A stretch of DNA of 64,000 nt. It comes from Protopterus annectens. Taxonomy: Eukaryota > Chordata > Ceratodontiformes > Protopteridae. The stretch covers positions 867,546,864 through 867,610,863 of the forward strand of contig NC_056743.1 of the NCBI RefSeq assembly GCF_019279795.1, written 5' to 3'. Below, piece by piece: positions 32,083-44,032 of the stretch (position 1 is its first letter; each line of letters starts with the position of its first letter). The position numbers and the translations under genes are program-made. A model generated the notes under the pieces. The model worked only from the letters and a program-made list of their open reading frames with translations. It was not told the origin of the DNA and ran no database searches.

Positions 32083-33840
32083 CAGGCATACTTTGCTCTG
32101 TCAACTCCTTTTTTGTGGAGGCAGCATAGCATCGACTGCATGCCCTTTGACCAAACCTGCCTGTCAGGAGAAGGACTCAGAAAATTGCTGGCACATTTCA
32201 GTACTGGCTCCTTCCATACCCTGCTGGCGAGGTGGTCTACAAATTCATCAGCAAAGGGGTAACCCAGGAGGTAAACGGTCTCATCCTGAAAGCCTTCAGG
32301 AACATGGAATCCTTGGAGGATGGGGGTAGGGAAGACCATCCACCCTTCAACTTGAGGATTTCTAAGATGTCCCCAAAGGACACATCCTCGAGCAGAGATC
32401 TGGGGGATTTGTCCCCTTCATCGAGGTCCGTATCCTCTGTGAGAGATTCCATAGGGAAGTCTAGGTGCCTCTTCTTGCATAACCTCTACAGAGATACCTC
32501 CTCTGGGAGGGACTCTGTGGAAGATTCAAAAGAGAGGGGAATCCCAAGGGGGGTAGCTCCCACTTGTAGGCTAGTTTGAGAGGGCTGACCAGGAACAGGA
32601 TGAGAAGAGTCCACACTCGGAGAATGCGGATGTCCTCTCTACTACCTGGAAGGCCAAAGGGTTGGACAATACCCCCATCTCCACTTCCGGTAGGCAGGCC
32701 CACCCAAGAGGAGGGAACAGAGCAAGCCAGCACCTCCAGGCCTCCGGATAGTACCAGCCCCGAGCTGTCAAGGGCAGATGCATCAAGAAGGGACCAATCC
32801 AAACAAACAGGACCGGAGCCCTCACCCAAGAACTCCAGGGTGACAGGTCAGGCCCCGGACTCCATCTGCCTTGAGGGAGGGGGGATAAGCAGAGGAAGTC
32901 AGGTGGGGTGGAGACAGAATGGGCTCTAGGCATCACCATCTCCTCCTCGATGCATCCCAGAGCCTGGAAGTCCAAAACCACCTGGATCGGATGAGGAGAA
33001 GAAAGCAAAGTGGTTAAAGAGCCCCTGGCTAGACGAGCTGGGAAAGAAAGAACCCCCAACTCAATCTGAGCCTTGAGGAAGGACCTCATCATCCTATCTA
33101 TATTGGAGGGGAGCAATCTCTTGGAGGATCTAGAAGAAGCGGAGGACCTAGCCTTTCAAGAGATTGGCTTCTGCACTCGGAAACAGAAGGGGAAGGCCCA
33201 AGCCAAAACCTGAAGGGGAATACTCTATAACAATGGCAGGATTTGACACTGATCCCGGATCTGACCGGCTCTGATCCAAGGGCAATTTAGACTCTGATTC
33301 AAAGGTGTCGGGTTCATCATAGGTCCAACTCAGGTCAGATCAGAGGGCCTCAATCCAGAGGCCCTGGTTCCGAGCATAGATTTCCATGGACTGGAAGCCT
33401 TGAATCCAGGGGTAGATCTAACAGAGCTATGGCTGGAGTCAAGAGCCGAGGAACTGGGATCCCACAGCCTGGTCTTCTTAGAGTAAGACTACCCTGGAAG
33501 AGAGATGGCCTTCTTCTTGTGGTCAGAGGGTCCAGACTTGGCCAGAGACTGGGCCAATGGACCCTCTTGGACCATTCCCTTCAATAACTTGTTTCCGCAC
33601 TCGACCAAAGCCCTGGGGTTGAATGGGGCAAGAATGTCGCATTCAACCTCCAGGTGGTTACTGCCCAGACAATAGAGGCACTCCTCGTGTGAGTTAGACA
33701 TGGGCATTTTCCGACCACACAAAGAACACCTTTTAAAGCCAAACTGGTTTGTCCAACATAACAGAAGTGCAAACCAAGCACCAAAACCCAAGGGAGAAAT
33801 GCCAAGGCCAAACAAACTGGAAAAGACCACCAAAAACACA
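32083..33840 (-). pseudogene. Family 2 gag, N-terminal and middle part (element I)
   Basis: Upstream continuation of the gag split by E. The middle is acidic and Ser-rich. The PEE/DVSFGDILEILKLKG piece near 32,330-32,400 parallels PEDFSFGETLHTLREHF of family 1. Near the start, RCSLCGRKMPMSNSHEEC and YCLGSNHLE (33,630-33,735) repeat the CX2C..H..CX2CLGX2H motif, showing that both lineages share this gag motif. Frameshifts are present; the start codon was not fixed. Confidence 0.65.
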
Positions 33841-34059
33841 ACAGATAATTGAGGAAAGCATTGCTATTCTAAAAGCCTAAGGCAGCAAGGAAGAAAAAAG
33901 GCACCAAAACTACAACCACTGCAAAAAACACAAATAGGAGGAATACGACAGACCAAGCCAAAAAGACAAACAGGTTACAGAAAACTACTAATTCACTAGA
34001 AATAGAGTTTTTAGCATTAAGTAAACAAATTTTAAAGCACTATTATCCCCACTGGAGAC

Positions 34060-34239
34060 TCGAGCCAGAAAAATCACATCTGATGCTGAGCGTGGCAAAT
34101 GAGATCCGAGGGGTTAAAGGGCAGCAAGGGATCATGGGAGTGGGAGGAGCTCGAGCCTAGTCTGAGAAGCTGCTGGCTTGGATTCAATGTTGGATCCTAT
34201 AACCCAAGAGTGAGAAATAGTGACATGGATAATATCAGA
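34060..34239. repeat. Right ITR of family 2 element I
   Basis: GAGGGGTTAAAGGGCAGCAA and GATCATGGGAG are complementary to the left ITR near 22,690-22,740; TTGGATCCTATAACCC and GAGAAATAGTGAC complete the end. Flanking sequence follows from 34,240. Confidence 0.65.
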
Positions 34240-34949
34240 TAAATAAATATATAATAGTTAACTATTAATCACGTGAACCTTCTTGGCCACAGTGTCCCTT
34301 TTCAGAGGTGACCCAATAGCACTGTCTGGTTAAATCATTTACACAAATTCAAAGACTAATTAAACAGAGGTGGAGGAAGTCAAACCCTGTACTAGACTAC
34401 AGGAAGCAGTTTATTAACAGCCTAAAACATTAATTTTCTACACTAAGTGCCTGGTACGGGCTCAAAAATATGGCATTTTCAACTGTATACCTCAGAGAAC
34501 CAAAAACAGTTACTTTTCCATTTGTCTGCATCATTTCTACCCATTTTCCAACTCCATATATGCTATCTGGACTTCCCATCGCAGATCAGGAACTCTAGAC
34601 AGCAACTGGTGAGGCCCTAGCAAAGTGAGAACCTTTTTTGCAATGCTCTTATTATTTTTGTTAATTTATGAGGGAAGGGTCATGAATAAACAAAGTGTCA
34701 TAACAGTCAGTCCTATTCCCATTAACATTCTAGGCCATGCATCTACATAGTTTTTGACATAACGGACGGTCTTTCCTATATTGAAGCACTCCCAAACTAA
34801 AAACCAATAACAGCCTTCCAGAAATTAAGTCTCTCACTTCTGGGCCAAACATGGGTGCCCAAGACAACATATTAGATCATTGAATATATCGCATTAAAAA
34901 AAAAAAAAAAAATTTGATCTGTATTTGCTCTGTATTTGAATTTTTTATA
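34240..34949. other. No gene seen; presumed OS9 intron
   Basis: AT-rich sequence with a short A tract near 34,896-34,912. I see no open frame, domain or match elsewhere in the window. Confidence 0.4.
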
Positions 34950-35060
34950 CATCTCTTGGAGCTTTTCTCCCCGGGCCTCTACTGAAAATGGACATGTATT
35001 CAGCTAGACTAGCCCGGTCAACAAATGTAAAATAAATAAAAAATAATAAATAAAATAAAA
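34950..35060 (+). mobile_element. AAAT-tailed retroposon 3' end, plus-strand copy
   Basis: GGAGCTTTTCTCCCCGGGCC, TCTACTGAAAATGGAC and CAGCTAGACTAGCCCGGTCA end in an AAATAAAT-type tail near 35,028-35,060. It is the inverted counterpart of 22,060-22,175 and lies about 70 bases downstream of the OS9 exon. Confidence 0.6.
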
Positions 35061-35129
35061 TCTAACTGAACTGCTAACAATGTGCTTACATTAGAAAAAC
35101 TGAAAAGAACTTTGCATTTATATACTCAC

Positions 35130-35331
35130 AGACTTGCATATGAACATACTCCACATACTGCTCTGGACTGAGAGCAGGGTAACATTTGATAGGCTGAGGC
35201 TTTGTAGCAGACGGAGGTCGTAGGTAAGGATGGTGGCAGATGCGAGTGGTATGCACTGTGACAACATAAGAACAAGACTGTGGTTCATCTACCCGAGCTA
35301 TGTAATCTCCAGAGCCTTCCTCACACATAAA
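35130..35331 (-). CDS. OS9: OS9 exon encoding the end of the MRH lectin domain
   Basis: The only host coding exon found. OS-9 is an ER lectin that recognises trimmed mannose glycans on misfolded proteins and passes them to the HRD1-SEL1L ubiquitin ligase (ER-associated degradation). On the minus strand the acceptor CTTCTGACAG precedes TTT ATG TGT at 35,331, and the donor GTGAGT (35,129-35,124) ends a 202-base exon of phase 0 to phase 1. The peptide reads FMCEEGSGDYIARVDEPQSC, then SYVVTVHTTRICHHPYLRPP and SPEQYVEYVHMQ. From memory this matches vertebrate OS-9 closely. The E and Y in DEPQSCSY have the spacing of the mannose-contacting Glu and Tyr of the human domain, and MRH cysteines are kept. 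ERLEC1, the paralogue, fits less well. Neighbouring exons are not in the window. Confidence 0.85.
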
Positions 35332-36540
35332 CTGTCAGAAGGAAATTAAAAAAAAATTAGAATGTATGACATGAAGCATAGGTATTAACTTTGTTTTCCT
35401 GTTTAGTTAGTAAAGGTGGGTTTCACTATCAAGACAGCTTACAACCCTAGCTCTGTGGCATACAGGGATGAAGCCCTAATTATGCAAACTTAACCAGTTA
35501 GGCAGACTGGTCTGAGGACATTTTTCAGCCACATCAGTTAGAAACAGTGAAAAATATGATGAAGCAGTACAATACACAGAACTAGAGCACAGTAGAAGAA
35601 CTATAAACCAGACAACTGCAGTTCAACCAATAGTTTGGAGTGAACATCTCATACTACCTTGTCAATACTGGGAAGGAGAGACATGGTAGTCACAGTCAAG
35701 CAAATTGCTATCATGCAAGCAGAGACTTGCACGATAACGGCAACAGGACTGGAGGTGTGGGCATGGTGCTCCAAGCAGGTGTAGGCAGATCTCACAGTGT
35801 GCATGTGGTAGCATGCACACTCCAAGGGAGGGCACAAAATGACCATCAAGCGATACAAATACTTATGTCAGCTGCTGGAAGGTGATAGGTACTTAACCAC
35901 AAACCCCTAATGACGGTTTATAAGACAGCTCCTGCAGAATGGAGGGATGCAGACCTAGGCAATGTGGGAGAAATAAATCATCTCATAACATTAGCCATAC
36001 ATTTTCTAAATACTTCCAACAGCAGACAGTGTTTCTCAAAATACAAAGCATTTGACTGGAAGGAACAAAGCAGGCTATTTTTGCCAGATGTTCACTAAAA
36101 AGGTAATGTGAAATGAAACCAGTAGTATATGTAAAGTACGTAACAGTAATACAAAGTTCATTTCAGCATACATTTCAGCAACAGCAGCACTCATTTCAAG
36201 TGCATAATAGTTTTCGGGGTTGACAATCTTCAAAAAGTTGAACAATCCATTACTAGGACTTCCACTGACTGATCAGACTTCAGACAGGCTTCCATTCTCA
36301 GATCATATTTAGCTTTCCCTAGTCTTAAAAAGCCATCAGTTGTTCCCCATTATCTGGCCCGGAGGTATCTAAGCTTAAAGGGACCAGTTCCTAATTCTCT
36401 GTATAAGTGCGCTTTTCCTTTATTTAGTTCCCTTAATCCTTACCAAATACAGCACCAAAAAGCTCAGCGAGACTCATTAAAAATTAATTTCTACTAATAA
36501 CATTACATGTATGGGTATTAACTATATGCACACACAGATG
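35332..36540. other. No gene seen; presumed OS9 intron
   Basis: Begins with the splice acceptor tract of the OS9 exon. No open frame of interest and no clear element match; probably old intronic sequence. Confidence 0.4.
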
Positions 36541-36544
36541 GCTG

Positions 36545-36571
36545 TGTGTGTGTGTGTGTGTGTGTGTGTGG

Positions 36572-36641
<70 letters not shown>

Positions 36642-36702
36642 AAACATACATACACAAACACATACAGCCATGTGTGTATGTGTTATATAAACCATCTAGA
36701 TT

Positions 36703-36748
<46 letters not shown>

Positions 36749-36755
36749 TATACAT
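36545..36755. repeat. Compound TG/TA/CA microsatellites
   Basis: A (TG)n-(TA)n-(CA)n-(TA)n cluster at about 36,544-36,640 and a (TA)n-(CA)n cluster at 36,705-36,750. Several overlapping Ile-Tyr, His-Thr or Cys-Val open frames here are artefacts. Confidence 0.9.
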
Positions 36756-36814
36756 GTAAGAATACAGCACATATATTCATTATATTAACTGATGTGTTTA
36801 CTTTCACTGAATAA

Positions 36815-37199
36815 AATCATTGCAATGCATCAAAATTAACAAAAAAAAAACAGTTTTAGGTTAGATGACGTCTGTGTGCGCACAGCTTTCTGTTTGGAAC
36901 AAATGTTCTCATAAGGAGGGTTAAACACTATTTGATTACATAGTTTTGTGTGTTTGTATTAAGTTAACAGGTTATGGGTGTGTTATGGGGTTCTTTGAGG
37001 GTTTTCATTAAAACAAATTTCTTATAAAATGTGAAATTTGTTCAAATGGAGAAGACAAGAAACAAATGTATAGTAGATCAACCTGCCAAACATTACATGT
37101 TACAAAAGCTGTGAACAGTTATGTAAAAAAGTAGTTATATATAATCAATGGGAATAAATTACCTCATTATAATGGCTACACTATTACCTCAGAATGTGA
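36815..37199. other. No gene seen
   Basis: AT-rich sequence between the microsatellites and the L1-like LINE. It might include the decayed 5' part of that LINE, but I see no support for this. Confidence 0.3.
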
Positions 37200-40100
37200 A
37201 TGATCTCACACGTACAGGCAACAAAGGATTGAAGTACAGAATTCTACTAAGAAATGAATAGTGCAAATAAAAATACTGCAGGAGACCCATTTGAGAAAAA
37301 CTGAGTATGTGAATTTGATAAAGAGATTTTTAGTACTTGTACCAACTGCTACAGGAGCTCAAATGGTTACAGAAGAGGGAAAAAAGATGATAATGGTATA
37401 TTAGTGCTAGTAAGGGGCAACTGGCAATGGAGGAGGATTATGCTGGCATGTATTTAAATGCCACCAAAAATAGGTTATTATAGAGCTTAAAAGTTTTTGG
37501 GAGAAATAATCTGCTTTCAGCAGGAAATATTTATAAGTAGGGACTGGAATTTGATTTGCAACAGTGAATATGTATCGGGAATTTAGAAGGAAAAATATAA
37601 CAAAAAAGGATAATAGTTCTGAAGAAATATCTATAAATATCTGGTATGGAAAACATTAATTCAGTAGTAGAAATATGGAGAGAATCTACATATTATTCCC
37701 CAAGGTACTATACAACTGGGCTAAACTAGACAAAATTTATACTTCATTGGAACATATGCATTTAATTGACAGCTTCGGCATACACCCAAAACTATTTCAG
37801 ATCATGCACCAACAGTAACCAAGATAAAAATGAAGGGTAATTATTAAAAATGATACACTGGTGCCTCCTCACCTGTTGAGAGGAGTTTAAGGAATGGGTA
37901 GGAGAAATTATTTAGGAGTTATTAGAAAAGATAAAATTCTTCAGAGGTTACAGATAAAATGAAAGTGCCAGGTGCAACTGCAGAATGCTAAAGAGTAAAT
38001 AAGGGAGTCCCTGGATAATACGTATTAATTTAAAAAGACTGCTGTTAAGTAACTTTTTGATAACTTCAGAGCACAAAAATCTTTAGCACAACTTAAGCAA
38101 CAGAAAGTAGAAAGAGTTGTTGCCAAACGTAGGCAGCCCTACAAAAAGGGAGAATAACCACTAGAGATCCTGCAAAGGTATTTAGACAGGTTTCAGAAAT
38201 GTTATGAAAATTTGAATAAAAGCAGAGAAATTTGGAAATCAAGAAAAAGCACAAATGGAAATATTTATGGAAGCCTTACATATGCCAAGGTTAGAGGTAG
38301 AGGAGACTCAACAATTAACGGTTAAGATAGGAGGAGAGGAGTTAAAATGGTGATGTATAACCACTCTGCAGGAAAGTCTCCAGGAATAGGTGGTATTCCG
38401 GAAGAAGTTTGGAAGCTATGGAGGGAGGAAAGTGATAAAGATCTGTAAGGTTTTGTATTTTAAAAGGAGGGGAATACCAGCATCCTGCAAAAAAAGCTGT
38501 GGTGGCTTTAATACCTGAAAACTGTAAAGACCCATCAAATCTAGAATCATATATTCCCAGTTCAAACCATGATTATAAACTGTTTATGTCTACAGTGGAC
38601 AAAACAAGGAGTAAGAAGTTGCCAAAATTGATGGATATGAACAACGTGATTTTGTGAAGGGGAGACAAACATTTGACAGCATTAATAGAACAATGATGAT
38701 CCAGAAGGTAGCAGAATGGAAGAACATACTGCTGGCTGTTGGTGGGTCTTGATTCAGAGAAAGAATTCAGAGTAAGCTGGGGTATTATGAGTAGAACAGA
38801 AACATTTGCATTCCCTGATACAATAATTATTTGTGTTGTACTTAGAACTACTGGCAAAGAAAATAAGGGACCCAGACATAATTGGTATGGTAAATGATGA
38901 AAAGTTGGCTTTATTTGCAGACGATACTTTGTACCTGAAAAAAAGCAGAAAAGATCACAGTATCGTGGAACATTCTGAGACAGTTTCAAGTTTTTAGGAT
39001 ATAAAAATAATGAAGATAAAACAAAGGCTATAGCTGTAAACTATGTAACCACACATGAATTGGTTCAGCAATACCCATATTTATGGGGGCGTGATAAAAG
39101 TATTTAGGAGTGTAAGTTAAAAAGGATTCTGTTATGGCAGCTAAAGGTATGTGAGAAGAGACTAAACAAAAGAGAACACAAAAACTGAGAAACTGGAAGA
39201 TCTTGTTTTGGATAGCAAGATACAAGGAATAAAAATGTTTTTTAGTCTTTTTAGTTTTTATACACAGGTCAGGTACAATTTTTTTTATCAACCACAGGAT
39301 AAGTGGTGGATAGTAACAAATAGTTGAAAATTTTTTATCTGGGAGGGGAAGAGGACAAGAATCAATGACTGAACCTATGAACTTATAAACTAATCCTTCC
39401 AAAACAGCAAGGTGGTTTAGGATTAACTGGTTTTGGAAGGATATTTTAGAGCTACACAGTTAAAGCTCTTATACATAACACAAGCAGAAAGCTATAATTC
39501 AAAGAGGAAAGGTATGATGATGATGAAGGGGGGGGGGATTCAAGAAATCAATAGACTAGGATTTTGGATGTAAATCCTTATGGAGAATAACAGTCACACA
39601 GAATATTACACTTAAAAGTAGCAGAAAGCATTCTAAGAGACACCACAGGAATGGAGAAAAGAGATTGTCGATAGGGATGACTGCAATTATGTGTACACAG
39701 AAATTGCAAGAGGGGCTGGAATTTACTGAAGGAAATTACCAAAGGAAACAAAGTATTGGGAGAAAGTTAGAATGGGAAAGGTAAAGGAATGGAAGGGGCC
39801 AAGAAATATTTGGACTGCAAGCTAGAGACTGCCTTCCCTGTAACGGAATGATAAAATACAGGCAAAAAGAAAGGGATATGGGAATCCTAAGTGAAAGACC
39901 TGCTATGGTAGAGTTTTGAGTTGAATGTAGAACTGAAGCTACTGTTATAAAAGGGATAATTAGTAGGGCATATAAAACATTGCATGACAACTATAGGAAT
40001 CAATCAGAGGAGGTTAGAAAAGCTTTGGAAGACAGACCAAGGAAGCAAGTCACAAAAACAAAGAGGACATGTGTATGAACTTCCAAATACACACCAAAGT

Positions 40101-40640
40101 CTAGATTTATTATTTTTGCTTGGAAGTGTTTGCATAGACATTTTTATATCCCAAGACTCCAAATAACTTTTCCTCAGGCAGACAGCAAATACTGGAGATG
40201 TGATGGAGAAGAAAGCTGGAACCGGGAACATGTATTTTGGGAGTGTAATGAGTTGGCAGAATTTCAAAATTCCCTACAGAATACTCTTATCAGAAGTACT
40301 GGGCCATCAAATGGGTGTAACTAAGGATTTTTTTTTTGAGCAGAGATACACAACCTGTATTGCCTAGACATAGTAAGGCCTTAAGTTTAATTCTGATGGC
40401 TGCCAAAAAAGAATTACCAGAAAATGGAAATCAATCTAAATCAACTATATCTAAAGTAGTAAATATTGTAACGAGACAAAAAGAACTGGAAGTTGGATCT
40501 TTTAGGAGCAAGTTATGTAAAAGAAATTTTAGAAATACCAGCAGACAAATGTTTTGGAGGAGTAATGAGGTTTAAGGGAAGGTAGAAACTGGCCAACCTA
40601 TGTAATGTTGGATTGATTATATTGTATAGAAGAATATATA
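37200..40640 (+). mobile_element. Old L1-like LINE (L1/Tx1 group)
   Basis: Plus-strand, heavily broken. ILQETHLRKTEYVNLIKRF near 37,270-37,320 resembles the endonuclease motif LQETH. GKSPGIGGIPEEVWKL near 38,370-38,415 fits the RT region around GPDG. LALFADDTLYLKKSRKDH near 38,900-38,955 is the catalytic FADD box. LPKQQGGLGLTGFG near 39,395-39,435 and, at 40,195-40,260, CDGEESWNREHVFWECNELA give the C-terminal Cys/His motif of L1/Tx1 ORF2 proteins. Many stops and frameshifts point to an ancient copy. Confidence 0.65.
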
Positions 40641-41087
40641 CGTGAGGAGTAATGTTCGCAACTGAAGATGTTAACATGGTTTGCTTTCCTTTATATAAAT
40701 ATGTTTAAGTATGTCACAAAAGTTATTTTAAGCACTTTTTTACTGAATTAACAAAAATGGTTTCAAGCATTTCTGCAGAGGACTAAACCCCCATGACACC
40801 CAGTAAAATATACATTAAACTCCAAGATTATACAACAGTGGGGAAAAGGAGAAACTTCCTCATCCCACTGTTGAACAATCACATACTGAAACATTACAGA
40901 CAGTATACTACAGTGCTCAGCAAATAGGGATCCATCAAAAAAGGAGACAATTTCCATTCTGGCAAAGAGAAGTACAGTTGTGTACATTTACCATAAATGT
41001 AGATGTTCGAGTGTATTCACTGTTGCAGTCCTAACCAGTGGGTTGATTACCAAAGCCAAGAGAAAAAGGGAGGAGGAACCAACCGAA

Positions 41088-42150
41088 TCAAGGACTACAG
41101 ATAATGCCCTGGAGAACAGCAGTGGCAAACCCAGCCCTGGCTCTTGAAAACAAAGGCAAATGATAATGCTTTGTGAAAGTGTGAACAGAAGACCATGTGG
41201 CAGCCTCCAAAACGTCTTTAGTAGAGACACCCCTTAAAAAGGCTGCAGAAGTGGAAGCTGCTCCAGTTGAGTGGGTCCTAACCCCTTGAGGAGGAACCTT
41301 GCCATGAAAGGAATAACAAAAAGTAATACAATGTGCAATCCATTTAGAAATGGTTTGCTTAGAAACAGCCTTGCCCTGGGCTCCAGGGGCAAAATTGACC
41401 AAAAACTGTGTTGATTTATGAAGGTCTTTAGTCATATCCAGGTAAAACCTGAGCTGTCTATGCACATCAAGAGAATGTAGGAATCTTTCGCCTCTATTTC
41501 AAGGATTAGGAAAAAAGGTAGGAAGTTGTATGGACTGATTAAGAGTCGGGCTAGAATCCACCTTAGGCATAAAGGAGGGGTTGGTTCTCAGAGACCCTAT
41601 CTGCCTGGAAAATAAGAAAAGTCAAAGCATGCAGCTCCGAAACCTTCCTTGCTGAAATTATAGCCAAGAGGAAGGCAGTCTTCCAAGAGAGAAACTTTAA
41701 ACCTGCAGTGGCAGCTGGCTCAAAAGGAGGAAGAGTGAGTTTCTCTAGAACAAAATTAAGATCCCAGGCTGGAGTAGGCACCCTTCTGGGAGGTTTTAAG
41801 TTACAAGCACCTCTGCGAAACATTTTTATCAGGGGATGAGAGAAAATGGGTTGTTCAAAAGAACAATGAGCAGCAATGGCTGAAGCATGGAACTTGATAG
41901 AGGAAAAAGAGAGACCACCCTGAAGCAAATCAGCCAGGTATTCCAGGATCAAAGGAAGGGTACACTCAGAAGAAGATTCCCCTCTAGCCTGCATCCAGTG
42001 AGAGAATCTTTCCCATTTGCCAGCGTAGGACTTGCTAGTGCTGGGCCTCCTGGCCTCCCTCAGCACGTCAACCATCTGCTGGGAAAGGAAAGAAGAAAAG
42101 GATGGAGTCATACAATGAGCCATGCTGCCAAATGGAGAGACTGAAGATGA
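41088..42150 (-). pseudogene. Tyrosine recombinase (element F), catalytic Arg lost
   Basis: The N-terminal part and box I read at 41,563-42,150 (MVDVLREARRPSTSKSYAGK, FHASAIAAHC, FLLAIISARKVSELHAL). The box I Arg is replaced by Lys (SARKVSEL for SARRVSEL). The C-terminal part (41,088-41,465) keeps VRTHSTGAAS, where the Arg of H-x-x-R is Gly, and TFTKHYHLP with the Tyr. Two of the expected catalytic residues are thus altered, and a frameshift near 41,500 separates the halves. Confidence 0.8.
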
Positions 42151-44032
42151 GGATGTAGAATGTTTCCCCCTTCCTGAACTAAAAGATCTGGCTTCAGAGG
42201 AACATGCCAAGGAGGAAATTGGGAGGGACTGCAAAGCAGTGGATACCAATGCTGTCTGGACCAGTCCAGAGCTACGAGAATAGTCCTTGGTCGTTAGCCC
42301 CTGATCTTCAATAATACTCTGGGAAGAAGAGGAGGGAAGGCATAAAATGACAGCAGCGTCCAAGGGAAGGACAGAGCATCCACTTTTCAGGCTCTGCTGT
42401 GATGCTGTCTGGTGCAAAAATGAGGTAGAAGATGGTTGCTGGAAAGAAGAAAAGACCCACTTGAGGAGTGCCCCAAAGTTGAATGATGCTGTAAAAAAAC
42501 TGCTCTGTTCAGCTGCCACTCATGAACCAGGGTCTGTCTGCTCAACTGGTCTGCCAAAACATTGAGCCTTCCTGGAGGAAACTGAGCTAGAAGATGCTGC
42601 TATGGACCAAAGTCTCGTGCTCTGTCTGCACAGAAGATAAGAATGAGTCCCTCCCTGCTTGTTGATGTACCACCTGACTGTGGTGTTGTCTGTCCTGACA
42701 AGCAGGGTCCCTGGAGAAAGAAGATGCTTGAAAGCCAGTAAAGCCTGCTGGACTGCCATCAACTCCTTTAAATTTATGTGCAGGTGCATCTGCTGAGCAT
42801 TCCAACTTCCCTGTATGCATCTGCCATCCAGGTGAGCTCCCCACGAGTAGCCCGATGAGTCTGTGGTAAGAACTTGAGTGGCAAGGGATGGGCGAAAAGG
42901 CATGCCTTTGTTTTGTAGACAGGCTGTTGCCCACCATAGAAACTCTGTCTGCAGACATGAAAGCAGAGGAATTATCACATCCAGGTCCTGTGTGTGTTGA
43001 CACCAAATGTTCTTGAGGTACCATTGTAATTTCCTCATATGCAGTCTTGCATACGGAATCATGAGAATGCAAGAGGCCATGAATACCAGAGCTTGCAGGT
43101 ATTTCCTTGCAGGGAGCTGGGGCAGGCTTGCCAAGTACTTGGAGTAAACTGAAAGAGTTGTCTGCTTCTCCTGGGTAAGATATATCATCTGGACAGTTGG
43201 GTCTTTGGATGGCACCATTTTTGATTTTTCCTCATTGAGAGTGTAACCCAGGGAAGAGAGAAGAGTCTTTACAAATTCTACATCCTTTAACAGCTGTTCC
43301 TGAGATTTCGCTTGAATTAGACAGTCGTCCAAGTATGGATAAATCTGAATTTTCTTCTGCCTGCAAAAAGTAATGACTGCAGCCAGGCATTTTGTGAAAA
43401 GTCTGGGAGCAGTAGATAAGCCAAAGGGCAGCACAGAGAATTGATAATGTTGCTTGCCCACCCTGAAACGAAGGTACTGCCTGCAACTTTCCCTGATAGG
43501 GATGTGCAAATAAGCTTCTTTGAGATCCAACGTTACCAGCCAGGAATCCTTTTCCAACCTCGTCAGCAACTAATGCAGAGTGAACATTTTGAACTTTGGA
43601 ATTATCAAGAAAGAATTCAGGGTGGATAGATCTAGGATAGGATGCCAGGTGCCTTCTTTTTTTGGAACTAGGAAAAGTCTGGAATAGAAACCCTGGCCCT
43701 ACCTGCTGAGCAGGAACGGATTGCATTGCTCCCAGATGTAACAGAGACAAAATTTGCTTTTCTACTTCTGCCCTTTGGTTTGGAGGACTGTCTGAGAATC
43801 CTTTGGGTACTGGAAAAGTGTGGAAAGAAAACTTGTGTCCTAGGGATACAGTTCTGAGTACCCATTTGTCGTCAGTGATGGTGGCCCAGATATTTGCAAA
43901 AAGGGCCAACCTTCCCCCTAAAGGACTCTCCGGGCAAGCAAGAGCAGGCAGAAGTTGGACAGAGTCATTGAGAATGTTTAAATTGAGATGCAGGCTTAGA
44001 ACTTTTCCGCCTTGGAAGAGGAAGCCTGCCAA
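42150..44032 (-). pseudogene. Reverse transcriptase-RNase H (element F), frameshifted
   Basis: The first RT part (PLGGRLALFANIW) is in one frame to about 43,560. The palm is open at 42,520-43,569: LVTLDLKEAYLHIPIRESC, LPFGLSTAPRLFTKCL, IYPYLDDCLIQ (catalytic box intact), RNase H LTTDSSGYSWGAHLD, HINLKELMAVQ and VRTDNTTVRWYINKQGG. The Dam-like tail is decayed. A TAA just before the palm (43,569-43,573 region) and other frame changes break it. Confidence 0.8.

Noticed and set aside
35130-35331. Assignment of the exon to ERLEC1
   Set aside because: The segment from DEP to the PP-rich stretch and the EQY(V/M) part fits OS-9 as I remember it better than either MRH domain of ERLEC1.
36484-36814. 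Three overlapping open frames rich in Cys-Val, His-Thr and Ile-Tyr
   Set aside because: Translation of TG/CA/TA microsatellites on both strands.
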